Source: Rhizobium sp. Q54 (GTDB taxonomy: Bacteria; Pseudomonadota; Alphaproteobacteria; ATCC43930; CGMCC-115725). From it: a stretch of 33,830 nucleotides of DNA. Below, piece by piece: positions 1 to 8,267 of the stretch; position 1 is the stretch's first letter, and each line of letters begins with the position of its first letter. The position numbers were made by a program, and so were the translations under genes. The stretch covers positions 1-33,830 of the forward strand of contig CAMATN010000045.1 in assembly GCA_945861155.1 (NCBI GenBank), written 5' to 3'. Under the pieces are notes generated by a model. The model was not told the DNA's origin. It did no database searches and saw only the letters and a program-made list of their open reading frames with translations.

Positions 1-162
1 CCTGTCGCCGCCCGGCAAAGACACCCCACGGCCCCCGATCGGTGATGCCATAGCCCCTGCTCCATGCGGCTTCTTTAGCGAAGCCTTGTCGTCAGAGTAT
101 GTCAGCCATGCACATCTGTCACCGCAAATTTCGTCGCCTCAATGCCGAATGTCGATTCGCCA
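1..162. other. Left edge, no assignable gene
   Basis: This stretch lies downstream of the methyltransferase stop at 163. Short open frames run off the left edge on both strands, but none shows a recognisable motif or a convincing start. It could hold the end of a neighbouring gene, but the sequence visible is too short to decide. Confidence 0.4.
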
Positions 163-882
163 TCAGAGCCGGTGCGGCGCCGGCTGATAGACGATCCGGC
201 GGCGCGGCGCCCGGACCATCGTCGGCTTGGCGTAGATCTGCTTGGTCGCCTCGACCAGCAGCACCCCGGCGAAAGTTGGAAACCAACGCTTGCCGATGCG
301 CTCCCAGGCGAGCGCCGAGCGCAGCACCATGCGGCCGGTCGCCGGCGGAATGAACAAGGCGGCATCCGACCCGACCGGGGTGAACTGTTCGTCGCGCAGC
401 AATTGCGAGAGTTGCGACATCGTGTAGGGACGCCCCGACCCGAACGGGGTGCGGTCGAGCCGCGCCCAGATCCCGCGCCGGTTGGGAGCGACGATCAAGA
501 CCCGCCCGCCACCGGCCAGCACCCGCCATATCTCCTTCAGCATCGCCCGGGTCTCGTCGCTGGTTTCGAGCGCGTGGACCAACAGCACCCGGTCGATCGA
601 ATAATCGGCGAAGGGCAGTTCCGCCTCGTCGGCGAGGGTCACCAGGTTGCACCCCTCGGGCGGCCAGCGCAGCACGCCCAGAGACGCCGGCATCAGCGCG
701 ATCGTGCGCTCGGTCTCGCCCGCCAGCGCCGGCAGGAACGGCGGCGCGTAACCGATCCCGAGCAACCGCATCCCGCGCAGGTCGGGCCATATCCGCTGGA
801 TCGCGCGGCGAATCATCCGGCGGGCGACCTGGCCCAGCAGGCTGCGGTAGAAATCGCGAAGGTCGACGACGTCGGATGCCAT
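163..882 (-). CDS. Class I SAM-dependent methyltransferase
   Basis: A 239-residue predicted cytoplasmic methyltransferase. The sequence shows a degenerate glycine motif (LLGIGYAPPF) where SAM-binding motif I is expected. It is followed by the typical ELPFADYSIDRVLLVHALE segment (acidic, then hydrophobic beta strand) and the IWRVLAGGGRVLIVAPN post-motif, all as in Methyltransf_11-type proteins. The basic C-terminal tail carries no domain I recognise. The ATG lies 27 bp after the hpnJ stop in the same direction, so it probably belongs to the hpnI-hpnJ transcription unit. The substrate is unknown. Related alphaproteobacterial proteins are usually annotated only as methyltransferase-domain proteins, so a hopanoid role is inferred from context alone. 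Confidence 0.85.
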   Translation of the reverse strand: MASDVVDLRDFYRSLLGQVARRMIRRAIQRIWPDLRGMRLLGIGYAPPFLPALAGETERTIALMPASLGVLRWPPEGCNLVTLADEAELPFADYSIDRVLLVHALETSDETRAMLKEIWRVLAGGGRVLIVAPNRRGIWARLDRTPFGSGRPYTMSQLSQLLRDEQFTPVGSDAALFIPPATGRMVLRSALAWERIGKRWFPTFAGVLLVEATKQIYAKPTMVRAPRRRIVYQPAPHRL

Positions 883-909
883 CGCCGCAGTTTAGCAATT
901 CGTGCGCGA

Positions 910-2337
910 TCAGCCCGGCAACTCGCGCTGGCGCAGGAACTGGAAGAACTCGACGCCCTCGCGCAGCCGGCGGCGCATCATCTGGGGGCTTTTGATCATT
1001 TCGCCGACCAGAGAGGCTATTTTTTTGCGGCGGAAATAGAAGCGCTTGTAGAAGGTTTCGAGCGAGTCGAAGATCTCGGTATGGCTCAGATGCGGGTAGT
1101 GTAGCGGCGCGATCTGCACCCCATTGTCGTCGATCAGCTCGGCATGGGCGATATCGAGCCAGCCTTCTTCGACCGCCTGCCGATAAAGCTCGGTGCCGGG
1201 ATAGGGCGCGGCGAGCGAGACCTGGATCGTGTGCGGGTTGATCTCGGCGGCAAAGAGGATCGTCTCCTCGATCGTCTCCTTGGTCTCGCCCGGCAGCCCC
1301 AGGATGAAAGTGCCGTGGATCGTGATGCCGAGTTCGTGGCAGTCCTTGGTAAAGCGGCGCGCGATATCGATCCGCATGCCCTTCTTGATGTTGTTGAGGA
1401 TCTGCTGGTTGCCGGTCTCGTAGCCGACCAGCAGGAGCCTGAGCCCGTTGTCGCGCAATATTTCGAGCGTCGCGCGCGGCACGTTGGCCTTGGCGTTGCA
1501 CGACCAGGTGACGCCGAGTTTTCCCAGCTCCCGCGCGATCGCCTCGGCGCGCGGCCGGTCGTCGGTAAAGGTGTCGTCGTCGAAGAAAAACTCCTTGACC
1601 TGCGGGAAGAGGCCCCGGGCGAGCCGGATCTCCTCGATCACATGGGCGACGCTGCGCACCCGGTAGCGATGCCCGCCGACGGTCTGCGGCCACAGGCAGA
1701 AGGTACATTTCGAGCGGCAGCCGCGCCCGGTATAGAGCGACAGATAGGGGTGCTTCAGATAGCCGATGAAATAATCCTCGACCCTCAGGTCGCGCTTGTA
1801 GACCTCGGTCACGAAGGGCAGCCGGTCCATGTCCTCGAGCACGGCGCGCGCCCGGTTATGGACGATGGACCCGTCGCCGCCGCGGTAGCTGACCCCGTCG
1901 ATATCGGCGAACGAGCGACCCTGCGCCACCTCCTGGATCGTGAAGTCGAACTCCTCGCGCGCCACGAAATCGACGGCGCGCGAGCCGGCGAGGCTCGCTT
2001 CCGGCTCGACCGCGACCTTGGCGCCCACCAGACCGATCTTGAGCCGCGGGTTCATGTCCTTCATGGCCTCGGCGACCTTGATATCGGCGGCGTAGGACGG
2101 GGTCGAGGTGTGCAGCACCGCCAGCTCGTAATCGCCGGCGAGCGGCAGCACCTGATCGAGCCGCAGCCGCGCCGGCGGGGCGTCGACGAGCTTGCTGCCG
2201 GGGACCAGCGCCGCCGGATGCGCGAGCCAGGTCGGGTACCAGAACGAGCGGATCTCGCGCCGCGCCTGATAGCGCGACCCCGCACCGCCATCGAACCCGT
2301 CAAACGACGGCGGCTGGAGAAACAGCGTCTTCATCAT
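910..2337 (-). CDS. hpnJ: Hopanoid-associated B12-binding-type radical SAM protein HpnJ
   Basis: A 475-residue radical SAM enzyme. HpnJ is established as the enzyme that converts glucosaminyl bacteriohopanetetrol to the cyclitol ether head group. The 4Fe-4S/SAM motif CxxxCxxC is formed by Cys207, Cys211 and Cys214 (GCRSKCTFCLWPQ). The N-terminal 180 or so residues resemble the cobalamin-binding-like domain that precedes the barrel in this family, and the start MMKTLFLQPPSFDGFDGG is characteristic. Length is as expected for the family. It begins 6 bp after the hpnI stop, which implies co-transcription. Two ATGs are adjacent (2337 and 2334), and either could serve. Identification rests on overall sequence character and on the hpnI neighbour. 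Confidence 0.93.
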   Translation of the reverse strand: MMKTLFLQPPSFDGFDGGAGSRYQARREIRSFWYPTWLAHPAALVPGSKLVDAPPARLRLDQVLPLAGDYELAVLHTSTPSYAADIKVAEAMKDMNPRLKIGLVGAKVAVEPEASLAGSRAVDFVAREEFDFTIQEVAQGRSFADIDGVSYRGGDGSIVHNRARAVLEDMDRLPFVTEVYKRDLRVEDYFIGYLKHPYLSLYTGRGCRSKCTFCLWPQTVGGHRYRVRSVAHVIEEIRLARGLFPQVKEFFFDDDTFTDDRPRAEAIARELGKLGVTWSCNAKANVPRATLEILRDNGLRLLLVGYETGNQQILNNIKKGMRIDIARRFTKDCHELGITIHGTFILGLPGETKETIEETILFAAEINPHTIQVSLAAPYPGTELYRQAVEEGWLDIAHAELIDDNGVQIAPLHYPHLSHTEIFDSLETFYKRFYFRRKKIASLVGEMIKSPQMMRRRLREGVEFFQFLRQRELPG

Positions 2338-2343
2338 GTCAGG

Positions 2344-3480
2344 CTAATCCCCTTCGACGCTCATGCGGCCGCCCGGCTCGACCCGGAACAATTGGTCACG
2401 CCACAACACGCTGCGACCGCAGAAACTACCCAGAAACACGGCGAAGGACAAAGCATCCCGCACCGGCAACAGCCACAGCCCACCGCGCGGCAGGCCGAGC
2501 CAGCGCGCGATCGCGAGCGCCGATATCCACCGCAACCCCAGAGAGATCAATACAAATCCCCAGGCGACGACGCCCGACCCGAAGGCGGCGACGGCGAGCG
2601 CGGTCAGCATCGCCGTGTGCGTCACGACCGAGCCGGCGAAGCCGGCCGGCGCCATCATCCGCGAGGTGCGCGCCCAGCGCAGCTCGTGCCGCCACAGGCT
2701 GGCGAGAGAGGATTCGCTGACGCGGTTCTCGACGATGTAGGACGAGAGCACGGTCTTGAGGCCGAGTTCGCGCACCGCTTGGCCCATCCGGTAGTCGTCG
2801 GCGAGTTCGTCGCGAATGCGGGCAAAGCCGCCGATCCGCTCCAGCACCTCGCGGCGCAACGCGATCGTCGCGCCGAAGCAGCCATGTCCGACCGTGATCG
2901 CGTCGCCGACCAGCGCCCCCGGCAGAAACCCGAAATTGATGTGCAGCGCCGCCAGCCGCGACCACGGTCCGCCGGTCGGGACAGCCTTATAGAGGCAGGT
3001 GACAATACCCGTCGCCGGGTCGGCCAGCGGAGCGGTAACGATGGCGAGGTAATCCGGCGTCACCCGCATGTCGCTGTCGGCCAGCACGATCAGCTCGTGC
3101 CGCGCCGCCGGAAGCATGTTTTCGAGGTTGGCCACCTTGAGGTTGCTGCCGCCGACGCTCGGATCGATCACGAGCGCGATGTCGCGGCGAGGGCGCTTGG
3201 CGATCAGCGCGCGGGCGATCGGCACGGCGTCGTCGGCGCGGTTGCGCACGCCGAGGACGAGCTGGAAGTCGGGATAATCCTGGTCGGCAAACGAGCGCAG
3301 GTTTTGATAGAGCCCGGGCTCGGCGCCGTGCAGCGGCTTCAGCACGGAGACCGGCGGGCCCGCGCCAGTCGGCGCGGCGGCGCCCCGCGTTCGCCGGGCA
3401 AAGCGCAAGGTCGCCAGAGTGGCGCCGGCGAGATAACCCCAAACCACGATCAGCACCAGCGCGAGGCAAAGGCTGTTCAT
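2344..3480 (-). CDS. hpnI: Hopanoid-associated glycosyltransferase HpnI
   Basis: A 378-residue membrane glycosyltransferase of the GT2/GT21 (ceramide-glucosyltransferase-like) class. HpnI is known to add N-acetylglucosamine to bacteriohopanetetrol. An N-terminal membrane segment (residues about 2-25) precedes the catalytic domain with VSVLKPLHG, a metal-binding DSD (135-137), the DELADDYR segment (224-231) that supplies the catalytic aspartate, and a HELRW motif near 265-269 matching the (Q/R)xxRW signature. Hydrophobic segments follow at the C terminus. I chose the ATG at 3480 because translation begins directly with the membrane helix. A longer open frame up to 3615 runs through the palindromic repeat and is unlikely to be coding. 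hpnJ follows 6 bp downstream. Confidence 0.92.
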   Translation of the reverse strand: MNSLCLALVLIVVWGYLAGATLATLRFARRTRGAAAPTGAGPPVSVLKPLHGAEPGLYQNLRSFADQDYPDFQLVLGVRNRADDAVPIARALIAKRPRRDIALVIDPSVGGSNLKVANLENMLPAARHELIVLADSDMRVTPDYLAIVTAPLADPATGIVTCLYKAVPTGGPWSRLAALHINFGFLPGALVGDAITVGHGCFGATIALRREVLERIGGFARIRDELADDYRMGQAVRELGLKTVLSSYIVENRVSESSLASLWRHELRWARTSRMMAPAGFAGSVVTHTAMLTALAVAAFGSGVVAWGFVLISLGLRWISALAIARWLGLPRGGLWLLPVRDALSFAVFLGSFCGRSVLWRDQLFRVEPGGRMSVEGD

Positions 3481-3540
3481 CGGCGCGGCGCTCGCGCTGC
3501 GAGCCCGTGAATGAATTGACCTGGCTGGATCGGCGCGATG

Positions 3541-3649
3541 CGTCCTTCGAGACGCCCGCTGCGCGGGCTCCTCAGGATGAGGTTCTTTGTTAATGCTATC
3601 AAAGACATATACCATCCCGAGGAGGCGCGGAGCGCCGTCTCGAAGGACG
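3541..3649. repeat. Palindromic intergenic repeat, copy 1
   Basis: A 109-bp element bounded by perfect 14-bp inverted ends, CGTCCTTCGAGACG (3541-3554) and its complement (3636-3649). Inside are smaller hairpins (GCCCGC/GCGGGC, and GGCGC/GCGCC) and a partly paired CTCAGGATGAGG / CC-TCC-GAGG block, so the folded form would be branched. A near-identical copy is at 29218-29327. It occupies the 339-bp gap (3481-3819) between the divergent hpnI and mlaA-like genes; I see no other element or gene in that gap. Confidence 0.9.
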
Positions 3650-3819
3650 CGCGATGGTATTGCAGCGTGGCGTTTCGATGTCGCGTACAGTTCCGCAAGC
3701 CCTGTGGGTGAGGGTCAATGCGGCTGCGATTTGCGGTTGCGTTCGCCAGCCGGATTGCCGACGATGCGCGTGGCTGGAGCCCCCCGCCCTGCCGATCAGC
3801 CAAACCTCCGGATAGCGTT

Positions 3820-4632
3820 GTGACGATCACCGCCTCCCCCCGCGGCGCCTGCCATTGCGCCGCCGCCTTGCTATTGGCCGCCGCCCTCGCCGCGTGCGCG
3901 ACGCCGCCCGGCGACCCCGCCGAGCGCGCCGCATTCGCGCACAACAACGACCCGCTCGAACCGCTGAACCGCCAGACCCTCGACCTCAATCTGTTCCTCG
4001 ACCGCATCCTGCTCAAGCCAGTTACAAAGATCTACATAGCGATTGTGCCGGAAGAGGGCCGCGATGCGCTGAGGCGCGGCCTGCGAAACATGAAGGAGCC
4101 GGTCGTCGTCATCAACAACGTGCTGCAGGGCGAATTCGAACGGGCCGGTATCGCGGCCGGGCGCTTTGTCGTCAATAGCACGGTCGGCATCGCCGGCCTG
4201 ATCGAGGTCGCCAAAGATTGGGGGCTCGACAAGCAGACCGGCGATTTCGGACAGACGCTGTTTGTCTGGGGATTGCCCGAAGGGCCATACCTGATCCTGC
4301 CGCTGCTCGGTCCGTCGAACCCGCGCGATGCTATCGGCATGACGGCAGACGCGTATATGGATCCGTTCAGCTATCTGGCGACGGCAAAGGATCTCGACGA
4401 CATCACGATCACGCGGTTTGTCCTCGGCGGCATCGACCAGCGCGCCGAATTCATCGACGTTCTCGACGATCTGCAAAAAAACGCGCTCGATTTCTATGCC
4501 CAGCTGCGCAGCTTGGCGCAGCAGCGCCGGGCCGCCGAACTGCGCCGCGGCGCCACCCCGCCGCCAGCCCCAAATTTTTACGACGATCCCGGCAAGGCGC
4601 CCGCCCTGGCGCCCGTATCATCCCGTCCTTAG
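3820..4632 (+). CDS. MlaA/VacJ-family outer-membrane lipoprotein
   Basis: A 270-residue lipoprotein when read from the GTG at 3820. A short basic N-end and hydrophobic stretch lead to a lipobox (LAAC, acylated Cys26). The mature protein then begins with the family hallmark NNDPLEPLNR and continues with LDRILLKPVTKIY, NMKEPVVVINNVLQG and the GLPEGPYLILPLLGPSNPRDAIG segment. MlaA proteins sit in the outer membrane and remove mislocalised phospholipids from the outer leaflet, passing them to MlaC. An ATG at 3718 is in frame but would place about 34 unlikely residues before the signal. The 3' end overlaps the convergent hpnM gene by 15 bp. A role in hopanoid or phospholipid transport is inferred from this neighbour. 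Confidence 0.9.
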   Translation: MTITASPRGACHCAAALLLAAALAACATPPGDPAERAAFAHNNDPLEPLNRQTLDLNLFLDRILLKPVTKIYIAIVPEEGRDALRRGLRNMKEPVVVINNVLQGEFERAGIAAGRFVVNSTVGIAGLIEVAKDWGLDKQTGDFGQTLFVWGLPEGPYLILPLLGPSNPRDAIGMTADAYMDPFSYLATAKDLDDITITRFVLGGIDQRAEFIDVLDDLQKNALDFYAQLRSLAQQRRAAELRRGATPPPAPNFYDDPGKAPALAPVSSRP

Positions 4633-5226
4633 CGCGGCGGTGCGCTGTTCAATCATCTGGACCAGCCCCTCGGCCCCGGCGCGTTGCAGAACCGCGACGA
4701 ATTCCGATCGCCGCGCCGCCAGCTCGCTGACCGTGCCGCTCAGATAGACGTCGATGACCTTCCACGCGCCGCCGCCATCCTGGCGCAGCAGGTAGTTGAG
4801 CACTACGGTCTCGCCGTTCGTCTTGACGAGCCGGCTGTTGACGGTAACGCCATTCGGGTTGGTGGTCGCGGTCGGCGTTACCTCGAACCGCTCGCCGCCG
4901 TAATCGTCGAAGCGGTTTGCGTAGATCGAGATCGTGTAGCGCGCGAAGGCGGCGCTGAGACGCTGCTGCTGTTCGGCGGCGACCTGGCCCCACCCCGGCC
5001 CGACCGCGATCCGCGTCATCAGCGCGAGATCGAAGGTTCGCGAAATTGTCGGAGCGAGGCGGCTGTAGCGCTCGTCGAAGGCGAGGCGCTTCGCCGCTTT
5101 CATAACCGCCAGCAACTCGTCGTAGAAGCGTTCGATCAGCGCCGGCGCCGAGCCGGCATCCGCGGCGGCGCCCCCGGCGAGCAGCGACAGCGGGATGGCA
5201 AGGACCAGGCGTCGAGACAGCGACAT
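4618..5226 (-). CDS. hpnM: HpnM / MlaC (Ttg2D)-type periplasmic lipid-binding protein
   Basis: A 202-residue protein of the toluene-tolerance Ttg2D/MlaC family, in the subgroup named HpnM in hopanoid clusters. It has a signal peptide (MSLSRRLVLAIPLSLLAGGA, cut near residue 22). The mature part shows IERFYDELLAVMKAAKRL, FDLALMTRIAVGPGW, YANRFDDYGGERFEV and the C-terminal WKVIDVYLSGTVSELAARRSEF block, all typical for the family. Such proteins shuttle lipids through the periplasm between an outer-membrane MlaA complex and an inner-membrane MCE transporter. It faces an MlaA homologue and overlaps its end. The 226-bp gap to ispH on the other side must hold two divergent promoters. Whether its ligand is hopanoid or phospholipid cannot be read from the sequence. 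Confidence 0.85.
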   Translation of the reverse strand: MSLSRRLVLAIPLSLLAGGAAADAGSAPALIERFYDELLAVMKAAKRLAFDERYSRLAPTISRTFDLALMTRIAVGPGWGQVAAEQQQRLSAAFARYTISIYANRFDDYGGERFEVTPTATTNPNGVTVNSRLVKTNGETVVLNYLLRQDGGGAWKVIDVYLSGTVSELAARRSEFVAVLQRAGAEGLVQMIEQRTAALRTG

Positions 5227-5452
5227 CGTTCCCCCTGAAACCGCGCGGCCAATCCCCTGGCGCGAGCGTTAGTGATAACAAACCAGCCGCTCCGGCACAG
5301 GTCCAAAATGCCGGCCCGGCCGGCGCTGGCCGATTTGCGGCGCAGCGGCGCGGCATTGCGCGGGACGCGCGAATCGTGGCAGGGATACAAGCCGGATTTC
5401 CGGCGGAACCGTCCGCCGCTCATGGCGGACATTAGCGGTGCGGTGAGGCGAG

Positions 5453-6394
5453 ATGATGCGAGTGGTGCTGGCGCAGCCCCGCGGGTTTTGCGCCGGGGTC
5501 GAACGGGCGATCGAGATCGTCGAGCGGGCGCTCGAAAAATACGGTCCGCCGATCTATGTCCGTCACGAGATCGTGCACAATCGCCACGTCGTTGAACGGC
5601 TGCGCGCCAAGGGCGCCCGGTTTGTGGACGAGATCGATGAGGTGCCGCCGGGCTCGGTCACGATCTTCAGCGCGCACGGCGTGGCGAGCGACATCGAGCG
5701 CCGGGCCGAGGAGCGCGGCCTGCCGGTCATCGACGCCACTTGCCCGCTTGTTTCCAAGGTGCACATCGAGGGGCAGCGTTATGCCAACCAGGGGCGCGAG
5801 ATCGTCCTGATCGGGCATGCCGGCCATCCCGAGATCGAGGGCACGATGGGGCGGATCACCGGGCGGGTGCACCTGATCTCGCGGCCGGAGGAAGTCGCGC
5901 GGCTCGATGTCGCCAACCCCGACAAGCTCGCCTTCATCACCCAGACGACGCTCAGCGTCGACGATACCCGCGCCGTCATCGAGGCGCTGAAGGCGCGTTT
6001 CCCGTCGATCGTCGGGCCCGATACCAAAGATATCTGCTATGCTACCCAAAATCGCCAGCGCGCCGCCCGGGAACTGGCCAAACTCGTCGATGTTGTCCTC
6101 GTCGTGGGCGCGCCGAACAGCTCGAACTCGAATCGGCTGCGCGAGATTGCCGCCGAATGCGGGGTGCCGAGCTATCTGATCGAAGACGCGCGCGCCCTCG
6201 ACCCGGGTTGGCTCGAAGGAGCGACCTCGGTCGGGATCACCGCCGGAGCGTCCGCCCCGGATGCCCTCGTCGAGGAATTGGTCGCGCGGTTGCGCGAGAT
6301 GACCGAGACCGAGGTCGAGGTGCTCCCCGGGGTCACCGAGAATGTGCGGTTCCGCATTCCGTCGCAACTCGCCGACAGCTCGCGCCGCTCCTGA
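5453..6394 (+). CDS. ispH: 4-hydroxy-3-methylbut-2-enyl diphosphate reductase (IspH/LytB)
   Basis: A 313-residue iron-sulfur enzyme catalysing the last step of the MEP pathway, which reduces HMBPP to IPP and DMAPP in the cytoplasm. The three cluster cysteines are present: Cys13 in [15 protein letters not shown], Cys97 in [11 protein letters not shown] and Cys195 in [10 protein letters not shown]. Other family blocks are [14 protein letters not shown], the TTLSVDDT loop and the [14 protein letters not shown] segment. Length is normal. Two overlapping candidate ATGs (5453 and 5456) follow a GTGAGG ribosome-binding-like stretch at 5442-5447. hpnH begins 61 bp downstream on the same strand, so the two are probably co-transcribed. 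The enzyme supplies the isoprenoid units from which squalene and hopene are built. Confidence 0.97.
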   Translation: MMRVVLAQPRGFCAGVERAIEIVERALEKYGPPIYVRHEIVHNRHVVERLRAKGARFVDEIDEVPPGSVTIFSAHGVASDIERRAEERGLPVIDATCPLVSKVHIEGQRYANQGREIVLIGHAGHPEIEGTMGRITGRVHLISRPEEVARLDVANPDKLAFITQTTLSVDDTRAVIEALKARFPSIVGPDTKDICYATQNRQRAARELAKLVDVVLVVGAPNSSNSNRLREIAAECGVPSYLIEDARALDPGWLEGATSVGITAGASAPDALVEELVARLREMTETEVEVLPGVTENVRFRIPSQLADSSRRS

Positions 6395-6443
6395 CCCCGC
6401 GTTTTGAACCTCCCGTTTTGAACCCCCGCGTTTTAAATTGAAC
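6395..6443 (+). repeat. Three short direct repeats before hpnH
   Basis: The ispH-hpnH gap contains three imperfect copies of CGTTTTGAAC-like sequence beginning at 6400, 6414 and 6429, the third ending TTTTAAAT. They lie just before the hpnH ribosome-binding site (AAGGAA, 6445-6450). Function is unknown: slippage product, protein-binding array or mRNA structure are all possible. Confidence 0.6.
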
Positions 6444-6455
6444 TAAGGAATCGCC

Positions 6456-7640
6456 GTGGCTATTCCGCTGCACCAGATCATCCGCGTCGGCGCTTATGTT
6501 CTTGGGCGCCATTTGCGCGGCGTCCAGCGCTACCCGCTCGTGCTGATGCTGGAGCCCCTGTTTCGCTGCAACCTCGCTTGCGCCGGCTGCGGCAAGATCG
6601 ACTACCCCGATGCGATCCTGAACCAGCGGCTCAGCGTCGGGCAGTGCCTCGAAGCGATCGACGAATGCGGCGCGCCGGTCGTCGTCATTGCCGGCGGCGA
6701 ACCGCTGTTGCACCGCGAGATCGACCAGATCGTCGCCGGCATGATCGCCAAGAAAAAATTCGTCTATCTGTGCACCAACGCGCTGCTGCTCGAGAAAAAG
6801 ATCGATCTGTTCAAGCCCAACCCGTTCTTCGCCTGGACGATCCACCTCGACGGCGACCGCGAGGACCACGACCGCTCGGTCTGCCAGGAGGGCGTCTACG
6901 AGCGCGCGATCGAGGCGATCGCGCTCGCCAAGTCGCGCGGCTTCCGGGTCAACATCAACGCGACGCTGTTCGATACGGCCGAGCCCGAGCGGGTGGCGCG
7001 GTTCTTCGACACGGTGACCGCGATGGGCCTCGACGGGATCACGGTGTCGCCGGGCTATGCCTATGAGCGCGCCCCCGACCAGGCCCATTTCCTCAATCGC
7101 CGGCGCACCAAGGAGCTGTTTCGCGACATCTTCCGCCGCGATCCCCAGGGGAAGGGTGGGAAAAGCTGGTCGTTCAACCAATCCGGCCTGTTCCTCGATT
7201 TTCTCGCCGGCAACCAATCCTATCGCTGCACCCCGTGGGGCAACCCGACGCGCAATTATTTTGGCTGGCAGCGCCCGTGCTATCTGCTCGGCGAGGGCTA
7301 TACCCAGACCTTCAAGGAACTGATGGAGGGGACCGATTGGGATTCGTACGGCACCGGCAATTACGAGAAATGCGCGCAATGCATGGTGCATAGCGGGTAC
7401 GAGGCGACCGCGGTCGTCGATTCGGTGCACCATCCGCTGAAAGCCGCCATGGTGGCGCTGCGCGGCGTCCGCACCAAAGGCGAGATGGCGCCGGAAATCC
7501 CGCTCGATCGCCAGCGCCCGGCCGAGTTCGTCTTTTCGCGCCATGTCGAGGAGGCGGTGGCCCGGCTCGACGCGCCTGGGGTGAAACCTGGGCTAGCCGG
7601 AGGCAAACGCCAAGCGGAGAGCGCGCGCCGGGCCGGCTAG
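6456..7640 (+). CDS. hpnH: Adenosyl-hopene transferase, radical SAM protein HpnH
   Basis: A 394-residue radical SAM enzyme that joins the 5'-deoxyadenosyl group to hopene (diploptene) to give adenosylhopane, the first step of C35 hopanoid side-chain synthesis. The start MAIPLHQIIRVGAYVLGRHL and the CxxxCxxC motif (Cys38, Cys42, Cys45 in FRCNLACAGC) are those of HpnH. The C-terminal part contains GNYEKCAQCMVHSGYEATAV, the conserved two-cysteine segment of its DUF3463 tail. The start codon is GTG, preceded by AAGGAA at a 5-base spacing, and the N-terminus fits the family. It follows ispH by 61 bp and overlaps the opposing hpnG by 48 bp at its 3' end, so its last residues, which are variable in the family, are antisense to hpnG. 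Confidence 0.96.
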   Translation: MAIPLHQIIRVGAYVLGRHLRGVQRYPLVLMLEPLFRCNLACAGCGKIDYPDAILNQRLSVGQCLEAIDECGAPVVVIAGGEPLLHREIDQIVAGMIAKKKFVYLCTNALLLEKKIDLFKPNPFFAWTIHLDGDREDHDRSVCQEGVYERAIEAIALAKSRGFRVNINATLFDTAEPERVARFFDTVTAMGLDGITVSPGYAYERAPDQAHFLNRRRTKELFRDIFRRDPQGKGGKSWSFNQSGLFLDFLAGNQSYRCTPWGNPTRNYFGWQRPCYLLGEGYTQTFKELMEGTDWDSYGTGNYEKCAQCMVHSGYEATAVVDSVHHPLKAAMVALRGVRTKGEMAPEIPLDRQRPAEFVFSRHVEEAVARLDAPGVKPGLAGGKRQAESARRAG

Positions 7641-8267
7641 CGCGATCAGCGCCGTCCGCGTTTCGCGGGCCAGACCGAACAGCGCGGCGATCTGCCGCGG
7701 CCGGCGCAACACCTCGCCGAGCACGCGGATCAAAGCCGGGGTGCCGTCTTCGGCCAGCGGGATCAGCGCGGCGGGCGGTAACTCGCGGGTCGAGGGATCG
7801 GCGACCGTGCGCAGCACCAGAAACGGGATGCCGGCGGCCTCCGCGGTGCGGGCGACGATCGCGCTTTCGAGATCGACCGCGAGCGCGCCGGTGTCGCGCC
7901 AGGCGCGGGTCTTGTCTTCTTCGGTCGCGATAATGTCGCGTGAGCCGAGCACCGGGCCGGCGATCGCTCCGATGCGCGGCGCCAGATCGGCCATTTCGTC
8001 ATGGAAGGATTGGTGGGGACGCCAGCGCCGGTCGTCGCCGATGACTTCGGTCGAGAGGATCACGTCGCCCGGCCGCAAATGCGGCGCCAGCCCTCCGGCG
8101 ATGCCGAAGCTGATCAGGCATTTCGCCTGCCGCGCCGCGGCTTCGACAAGGGCGGCGGTACGAAGCGGGTCGCCGGCCCCGACGATGACCTGAAACCCGG
8201 CGGCTCGGGCTATCTTGGCCTCCGCGGCGAGCCCGGAGGTGCACAGCACCGGTATCAATATGCGCAT
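7593..8267 (-). CDS. hpnG: Hopanoid-associated nucleoside phosphorylase HpnG
   Basis: A 224-residue member of the purine nucleoside phosphorylase/MTAN fold. HpnG removes adenine from adenosylhopane to give phosphoribosylhopane/ribosylhopane, the step after HpnH. Visible features are the glycine-rich ISFGIAGGLAPHLRPGDVIL block, the AVDLESAIVARTAEAAGIPFLVLRTVADP segment (normally DMES; here DLES) and the C-terminal RRPRQIAALFGLARET region. A strong ribosome-binding site (GGAGGGGGAG read on the minus strand) lies just upstream of the ATG. It lies 289 bp after shc on the same strand, so it may have its own promoter. Its stop lies inside the opposing hpnH. Confidence 0.93.
   Translation of the reverse strand: MRILIPVLCTSGLAAEAKIARAAGFQVIVGAGDPLRTAALVEAAARQAKCLISFGIAGGLAPHLRPGDVILSTEVIGDDRRWRPHQSFHDEMADLAPRIGAIAGPVLGSRDIIATEEDKTRAWRDTGALAVDLESAIVARTAEAAGIPFLVLRTVADPSTRELPPAALIPLAEDGTPALIRVLGEVLRRPRQIAALFGLARETRTALIALAGPARALRLAFASG

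Noticed and set aside
1144..3510. Very long plus-strand open frame opposite hpnJ and hpnI
   Set aside because: It is antisense to two well-supported genes, rich in Arg, Asp, Gly and His with no domain pattern, and is explained by high GC content.
3481..3615. N-terminal extension of hpnI through the palindromic repeat
   Set aside because: The added residues come from the repeat element and would precede a natural N-terminal membrane helix starting at 3480.
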